DNA of 18,755 bases from Chloroflexota bacterium. Lineage in GTDB: Bacteria; Chloroflexota; Anaerolineae; Aggregatilineales; Phototrophicaceae. The notes below the pieces were generated by a model. It saw only the letters and a list, made by a program, of their open reading frames with translations, had not been told where the DNA came from and did no database searches. Below, piece after piece: positions 14,887-18,755 of the stretch (the stretch's first letter is position 1; every line of letters starts with the position of its first letter). The position numbers were made by a program, and so were the translations under genes. The stretch covers positions 1 to 18,755 of the forward strand of contig QGUR01000049.1 of assembly GCA_003242205.1 (NCBI GenBank), given 5' to 3'.

Positions 14887-15606
14887 ATGAAAATGTTCAC
14901 CGTTGCAGTCATCGGCCCTGATGGAGCGGGTAAAACGACCATTACTCAACGCTTATTGGCAACTTTGCCGATTCCTGTAAAGTATGTGTATATGGGCGTT
15001 AATCCGGATTCGAGCAACCTGATGCTTCCGACGACGCGACTCATCCATAAGGTGAAACGTCTGGCCGGTGCGCCGCCGGATAACCGTGGCCCACGCGATC
15101 CCCGGCGCACGCGGACGCGCTCGCGCAATCCGGTCAAAAATGCGCTGAAGACGGCCAAGAGCAGCCTTACGCTGCTCAACCGGATGGCCGAAGAATGGTT
15201 CCGTCAGGCGGTGACCTGGTATTACCAGTATCGCGGCTACGTGGTGTTGTTCGACCGTCACTTTTTCTCTGACTACTACACCTACGATATTTCGACAACG
15301 GACACGCCACGAACCATCAACCAGCGGATTCATGGTTGGATGCTCAAGCACCTCTATCCAAAGCCCGATCTGGTTGTTTACCTCGATGCGCCGGGCGAAG
15401 TGCTGTTCGCGCGCAAGGGTGAAGGCACGGTCGAACTGCTGGAAGAACGTCGCAAGGCTTATATGGAATTGGAGCCTCTGGTGCCGCACTTTGCGGTGGT
15501 TGATGCCAGCCAGCGCGAGGACGACGTTTTTCAGCAGGTATCGCAGATCATTCTGGAATTTTACGCCGCTCGCACGCACAGACTGGAGAAACTGCCCAAT
15601 GCCTGA
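14887..15606 (+). CDS. Thymidylate-kinase-like P-loop protein
   Basis: 239 aa. P-loop GPDGAGKTT (10-18), the nucleotide-monophosphate-kinase strand/DRH motif LFDRHFFSDYY (121-131) and VVYLDAPGEVLFARK (163-177) match the thymidylate kinase fold. The R-rich LID region is KGEGTVELLEERRKAY. It is longer than housekeeping Tmk and contains a very basic insertion at about residues 64-83 (PDNRGPRDPRRTRTRSRN) between the P-loop and the DRH motif. Such Tmk-like proteins recur in polysaccharide loci, where the true substrate is usually unknown, so a housekeeping dTMP kinase role is unlikely. Two bases separate it from the GT4 stop, and its end overlaps the ATP-grasp gene by eight bases. A weak AGG at 14878-14880 precedes the ATG. 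Confidence 0.82.
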   Translation: MKMFTVAVIGPDGAGKTTITQRLLATLPIPVKYVYMGVNPDSSNLMLPTTRLIHKVKRLAGAPPDNRGPRDPRRTRTRSRNPVKNALKTAKSSLTLLNRMAEEWFRQAVTWYYQYRGYVVLFDRHFFSDYYTYDISTTDTPRTINQRIHGWMLKHLYPKPDLVVYLDAPGEVLFARKGEGTVELLEERRKAYMELEPLVPHFAVVDASQREDDVFQQVSQIILEFYAARTHRLEKLPNA

Positions 15607-16825
15607 GGCAACGGGTAAGCCTACCGTACTGGTGACGGACGCCGGAAGAGGCAGCGCCATTACGATCATTCGCTCGATTGGCCGTCTGGGCTGGCGGGTC
15701 ATTGCCGCCGATTCCGACCCCGGCAGTCTGGGCTTTCGCTCGCGCTATACCTGGAGCCGCTGCGTCTATCCGTCGCCGGAAACTGACCCGCCGGCTTATG
15801 TCGAGGCCATGTCGCAGGCCGTCGATGATTATGGCGTCGATCTCATCATTCCCGTGACCGATGCGGCGCTGCTGCCCCTGTCGGCGGCGCGAGACCGTTT
15901 CGAGGCGCGCTGCCGGTTGGCGATTGCGAGCGAGGAAGCGCTGCGGGTCGTTACCGACAAGCAGAAAACGCTGGCGCTGGCGGAACAACTGGGCGTTCCG
16001 GTTCCGCGAACGTGTCTGGTGGAAACGGTTGATGAGGCGCGCCGGGCCGTCGAAACGTTTGAATGGCCGGTGGTGCTCAAGCCACAGACATCGCGCCGGT
16101 TCGATCAGGCCGGCGTCGAAGCCTTCACCGTCACCTATGCGGAGGATATGTCCCGGCTGGTCGAACGCATGAGCCAGTTTGAAGGCCGCTGCCCGGTGCT
16201 GCTGCAGGAGTATTTTCAGGGCGAGGGACACGGCGTTGAGTTGCTCATGCGCGACGGAACGCCGCTTGCCGCCTTTCAACACAGGCGACTGCGTGAAGTG
16301 CCGGTATCGGGGGGCGCGAGCGCGTTTCGCGAAAGCGTCCCCCTCGACCCAACGCTTTACGATTATGCCGTCCGGTTGTTGAAGGCGCTGCGCTGGACAG
16401 GGCTGGCGATGGTCGAGTTTAAGGTAGGGAAAAACGGCGCGCGGCTGATGGAGATTAACGGGCGTGTCTGGGGGTCCCTGCCGCTTGCGGTGCACAGTGG
16501 GATGGACTTTCCGGCGCGTCTGGCCCGCATGTACCTGTGTGACGAGCCGGCGGGCGAAGGGGGTGTTGACACCCGCTATGTCATTGGTCGCCGCTCGCGC
16601 AATCTGGAACTGGATGTCGTGTGGATCGCCACCGTGCTCCGGGGCAAGCAGCGTTATAGCTTCGCGAAAACGCCGCCGCGAATAGCGGGTATCGCGGCCC
16701 TGCTCGGCATGCTCAATCCCAGCTACCGTTTCGATATCCTGTCGCTTGACGACCCGCGCCCCGGTCTGGCGGAAATCCCACGGATCATCCGCAAGCTGCG
16801 GCGCAAACTCCGCGAGGCCGCGTAA
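15599..16825 (+). CDS. ATP-grasp ligase-like protein
   Basis: 408 aa from ATG 15599. A Rossmann-like pre-ATP-grasp domain (residues 8-100; LVTDAGRGSA, RVIAADSDPGS) is followed by the ATP-grasp core. DKQKTLALAEQLGVPVPRT (120-138) and VVLKP (158-162; ATP lysine K161) come first, then LLQEYFQGEGHGVELL (201-216), MVEFKV (271-276) and the metal-binding MEINGRVWGS (284-293). This is the CarB/PylC-like ATP-grasp arrangement, which joins a carboxylate via acyl-phosphate to an amine or thiol. In a glycan locus the likely job is adding an amino acid or similar group to a sugar, or making a modified precursor (inference). A basic tail, RKLRRKLREAA, closes the protein. GGAGAA at 15584-15589 is a good ribosome site. 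The start sits inside the last codons of the kinase-like gene. Confidence 0.85.
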   Translation: MPEATGKPTVLVTDAGRGSAITIIRSIGRLGWRVIAADSDPGSLGFRSRYTWSRCVYPSPETDPPAYVEAMSQAVDDYGVDLIIPVTDAALLPLSAARDRFEARCRLAIASEEALRVVTDKQKTLALAEQLGVPVPRTCLVETVDEARRAVETFEWPVVLKPQTSRRFDQAGVEAFTVTYAEDMSRLVERMSQFEGRCPVLLQEYFQGEGHGVELLMRDGTPLAAFQHRRLREVPVSGGASAFRESVPLDPTLYDYAVRLLKALRWTGLAMVEFKVGKNGARLMEINGRVWGSLPLAVHSGMDFPARLARMYLCDEPAGEGGVDTRYVIGRRSRNLELDVVWIATVLRGKQRYSFAKTPPRIAGIAALLGMLNPSYRFDILSLDDPRPGLAEIPRIIRKLRRKLREAA

Positions 16826-16834
16826 GGTGGTGAG

Positions 16835-17839
16835 ATGAGTGTAAAACGTTTGCTTGCAACGGCGACTCATTCAAGCGCCTTCGGTCATCTGGTGTCGCTC
16901 CTTGAAACGGCGAGCGGTGGGGGCGACGCGCTTCGAATCCTGACTTACCATCGCGTCGATCTGCCGGAGCGCACACCGCTCCTCAGCCCGGCGCTGAACA
17001 GCGCGACGCCGGAAGGCTTTGAGGCGCAAATGCGCTATGTGGCCGAAAACTACGAGCCGGTTTCGGTGCGGGATGTCCAGTTGTACTTTGACGAGCACAG
17101 GCCGCTGCCGCCGCGCGCTGTCCTGATTACCTTTGATGATGCCTACCGCGACTTTGCCGAACATGCCTGGCCGATCCTCAAGCGCTACCACATTCCTGTA
17201 GCGCTGTTTGTGGCTACCGGCTATCCCGATCAACCGGGCAAGGCGTTCTGGTGGGACCGGCTCTATGCGGCGCTGGAGCAAACGCGCGTTCAGAAGGTGG
17301 CGACTCCGTTTCAAAATCCGCTGCTTCTGGCTACGCCGCAGCAGCGGACACGAGCGTTCAAGCAGTTGCGGACCTACGTCAAATCGCTGCCGCACGAGGA
17401 GGCGTTGGCGTGGGTCGACTCGTTCTGCGCTCAGCTTGAAGTCGAGCTTCCCGCTGAAAACCCGGTGCTCGGCTGGAACGACCTGCGACGACTCGCGGCG
17501 GAAGGGGTGACACTGGGCGCGCATACGCGCACGCACCCGATGCTGAACCGGCTTTCCTTACAGGCCGTGCGCGAGGAAGTGGCCGGGTCTTTGCGCGACC
17601 TGCGCGATCAGCTTGGCGATGTCATGCCGATTTTTGCCTATCCCGGCGGTGGCCTGACGGATGCGGTGGTGAACGTGTTGCGGGACGAAGGCGTTACGCT
17701 GGCGTTCACGACCGTTCGAGGCGTCAATCGCATGCAAACGGCGGATCGGCTTCGTTTAAAGCGAATAAATGTTGGCCGTCTGGCCTCGCTCGCCATCATT
17801 CGGATGCAGCTTCTCGGCCTGACTGTCGAGGTGGCCTGA
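16835..17839 (+). CDS. NodB-type polysaccharide deacetylase (CE4 family)
   Basis: 334 aa. The NodB homology domain is complete: motif 1 TFDDAY (99-104; D101, D102), motif 2 HTRTHP (230-235) and motif 3 FAYPGG (267-272). LTYHRVD (36-42) is the usual opening strand. A long insertion between motifs 1 and 2 (about 135-210, with FWWDRLYAAL) is common in polysaccharide-locus members. The enzyme removes N-acetyl or O-acetyl groups using a D-H-H-bound metal. No signal peptide is evident (the N-terminus MSVKRLLATATHSSAF is only weakly hydrophobic), so it may act on the lipid-linked unit in the cytoplasm, or be exported by a route not visible here. AAGGTGG (16824-16830) precedes the ATG. It is the last gene of the closely packed run, before a 49-base gap. 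Confidence 0.92.
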   Translation: MSVKRLLATATHSSAFGHLVSLLETASGGGDALRILTYHRVDLPERTPLLSPALNSATPEGFEAQMRYVAENYEPVSVRDVQLYFDEHRPLPPRAVLITFDDAYRDFAEHAWPILKRYHIPVALFVATGYPDQPGKAFWWDRLYAALEQTRVQKVATPFQNPLLLATPQQRTRAFKQLRTYVKSLPHEEALAWVDSFCAQLEVELPAENPVLGWNDLRRLAAEGVTLGAHTRTHPMLNRLSLQAVREEVAGSLRDLRDQLGDVMPIFAYPGGGLTDAVVNVLRDEGVTLAFTTVRGVNRMQTADRLRLKRINVGRLASLAIIRMQLLGLTVEVA

Positions 17840-17888
17840 CGATCGTTTTCTTTTCTGCACGGCGATCAGGGGACTGAGAGAAATACTG

Positions 17889-18755
17889 ATGATTCGATTT
17901 CGGATTTTGTCTCTCCAACGTTTTTTGCCTGTCGCGTTACTGGCGCTAAGTATGATAGTTGTTTCGTCCCTCCGGTCAGAACCCTCGGCACAGATGTTGT
18001 TGCCCGATCTCAGCGGCAAGGTTATTTACTTCACCGAGGACAACAACGAGGCAAGCCTGTTTGACCGCTCCGAGTATGGCATGTCTCGTTTTGCCGGTTT
18101 GCTTCAGTTGGCCGGAGCGCAGCTTTTTCCACTCGACTGGCGGCGCGATATCCCGCCGGACGCCGACATGGTGTTCATCGGCGGCGCTCAGGACAACCTG
18201 AGCAACGCGCAGGTTGGTCGCCTCTGGGCCTATCTCTCCAATGGCGGGCGCGTGCTGTTTATCGTCGACCCGCTGGCTGTGGGGGTTCGGCGCGGGATCG
18301 TCGGTATGCAGTTCAGCGATGAAAATGGGTCTACCAGAGGCCTCTTTGAGCTGACCTGGCCGGACATGGGTATCCGCGCGCGCGATGATGTGGTCATTCG
18401 CCCGGACGTAGGCGACGTGGCCATGCCGTCCGAGCTGAGCGTGCCGACGATTGAGGAGCAGGGCGATCTGGTGTATTTCGGGACGGATCGCTACGAAACG
18501 AGCCACCCCATTCTGGCCGGTGTCGAGAACGAACTCTGGTTCTTCGGCGCGCGCTCCGTTGAGTTCGATGCGTCGATTCAGCCGTTCCAAGCGTCGCCGC
18601 TGGTCTTCGCGCCCGAAGGCTACTATGGCGAGACGGCTTATGAAGAGTACATAACCGGAGGCCCGCTGCCGTTCTACAGCGCCGAGAACACAAACCGGAA
18701 ACCGTTTGCAACCGCGACTGCGTCGGAAATTCTGCAGCCGGCGCTCACATTGTTG
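17889..18755 (+). CDS. GldG/DUF4350-like membrane-anchored protein (3' cut by window)
   Basis: 289 codons are open from ATG 17889 to the window end with no stop. An N-terminal hydrophobic segment (about residues 13-27, PVALLALSMIVVSSL after MIRFRILSLQRFL) acts as a signal anchor, so the rest should be outside the cytoplasm. The folded part has VIYFTEDN (45-52), ADMVFIGGAQDNLS (92-105) and LWAYLSNGGRVLFIVDPL (111-128), the pattern of GldG/ABC_transp_aux and DUF4350 proteins (an L-x-x-YL-x-x-GG-x-LL-x-x-DP core). Related proteins sit in ABC-transport or cell-envelope loci, but their exact activity is unclear. GAGAGA (17876-17881) lies seven bases before the ATG. The following gene, often an ABC component in such loci, would be informative but lies outside the window. 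Confidence 0.8.
   Translation, partial: MIRFRILSLQRFLPVALLALSMIVVSSLRSEPSAQMLLPDLSGKVIYFTEDNNEASLFDRSEYGMSRFAGLLQLAGAQLFPLDWRRDIPPDADMVFIGGAQDNLSNAQVGRLWAYLSNGGRVLFIVDPLAVGVRRGIVGMQFSDENGSTRGLFELTWPDMGIRARDDVVIRPDVGDVAMPSELSVPTIEEQGDLVYFGTDRYETSHPILAGVENELWFFGARSVEFDASIQPFQASPLVFAPEGYYGETAYEEYITGGPLPFYSAENTNRKPFATATASEILQPALTLL

Larger units (their letters stand above)
240..17839 (+). other. Putative operon: 15 co-directional glycan-locus genes with overlapping or near-touching ends
   Basis: The genes from 240 to 17839 read in one direction. Overlaps: TGATG at 1518-1522, ATGA at 10893-10896 and 12669-12672, and eight bases at 15599-15606. The largest gaps are 23 bases (3632-3654) and 41 bases (4420-4460), apart from small spacers of 2-18 bases elsewhere. 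No convincing promoter or terminator is visible between them. Direct inference: one long transcript, or a few nested ones. No regulator gene is present in the window. Confidence 0.7.

Noticed and set aside
15332..15598. Upstream extension of the ATP-grasp reading frame into the Tmk-like gene
   Set aside because: The extra 89 codons overlap conserved Tmk-like sequence and show no domain; ATG 15599 has a good ribosome site and opens the expected Rossmann strand.
15548..16870. 440-codon open frame on the minus strand opposite the ATP-grasp gene
   Set aside because: The plus-strand frame carries a full set of ATP-grasp motifs, and the minus translation is rich in Arg, His and Gln without any recognisable motif. 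This is the usual shadow of GC-rich coding DNA.
17840..17888. Possible terminator or promoter in the gap after the deacetylase (T-rich GTTTTCTTTTC at 17845-17855)
   Set aside because: No convincing stem precedes the T-rich run (only a 4-base GGCC pairing), and no spaced -35/-10 pair is evident.

Overview
The window is a single-strand, tightly packed surface-glycan (exopolysaccharide, capsule or O-antigen-like) biosynthesis locus from a moderately GC-rich bacterium (roughly 60% GC by eye). All 17 genes I can support read on the + strand, with gaps of at most about 60 bases and many 1-8 base overlaps. No rRNA, tRNA, CRISPR, IS element or obvious repeat is visible. I cannot prove the taxon. The mixture of families (GldG-like protein, HPr-kinase-like protein, methyltransferase-like/phosphotransferase fusion, TIGR03087-like glycosyltransferase) fits a Chloroflexota-type genome, but that is a guess.

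Layout. (1) 1-181: tail of an unrecognised gene. (2) 240-7565: the classical Wzx/Wzy core. It holds a GT4 glycosyltransferase, a membrane-bound GT2, a second GT2, a class I SAM methyltransferase, an O-antigen ligase/polymerase-type membrane protein and a Wzx-type flippase. (3) 7575-13691: an unusual block. It has a fused degenerate methyltransferase-like + APH-type kinase protein, an exported alginate-lyase-like protein, an HPr-kinase-like P-loop protein, and then a second copy of the methyltransferase-like/APH pair encoded as two overlapping genes. (4) 13703-17839: a GT4 glycosyltransferase, a thymidylate-kinase-like P-loop protein, an ATP-grasp ligase and a NodB-type polysaccharide deacetylase. 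(5) 17889-end: the start of a membrane-anchored GldG/DUF4350-like protein, cut by the window edge.

Inferred joint working: the glycosyltransferases build a lipid-linked repeat unit, the methyltransferase and deacetylase modify it, the flippase and Wzy-type protein export and polymerise it, and the lyase-like protein may edit or handle the chain outside the membrane. What ordinary Wzx/Wzy loci do not explain is the concentration of ATP-using enzymes in 7575-16825: two APH-fold, one HprK-like, one TMK-like and one ATP-grasp. The best candidate for something undescribed is this kinase-rich block. Its core is a methyltransferase-like + kinase pair that occurs twice, once fused and once split, around an HprK-like protein and an exported lyase-like protein. 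Its substrate cannot be read from the sequence.
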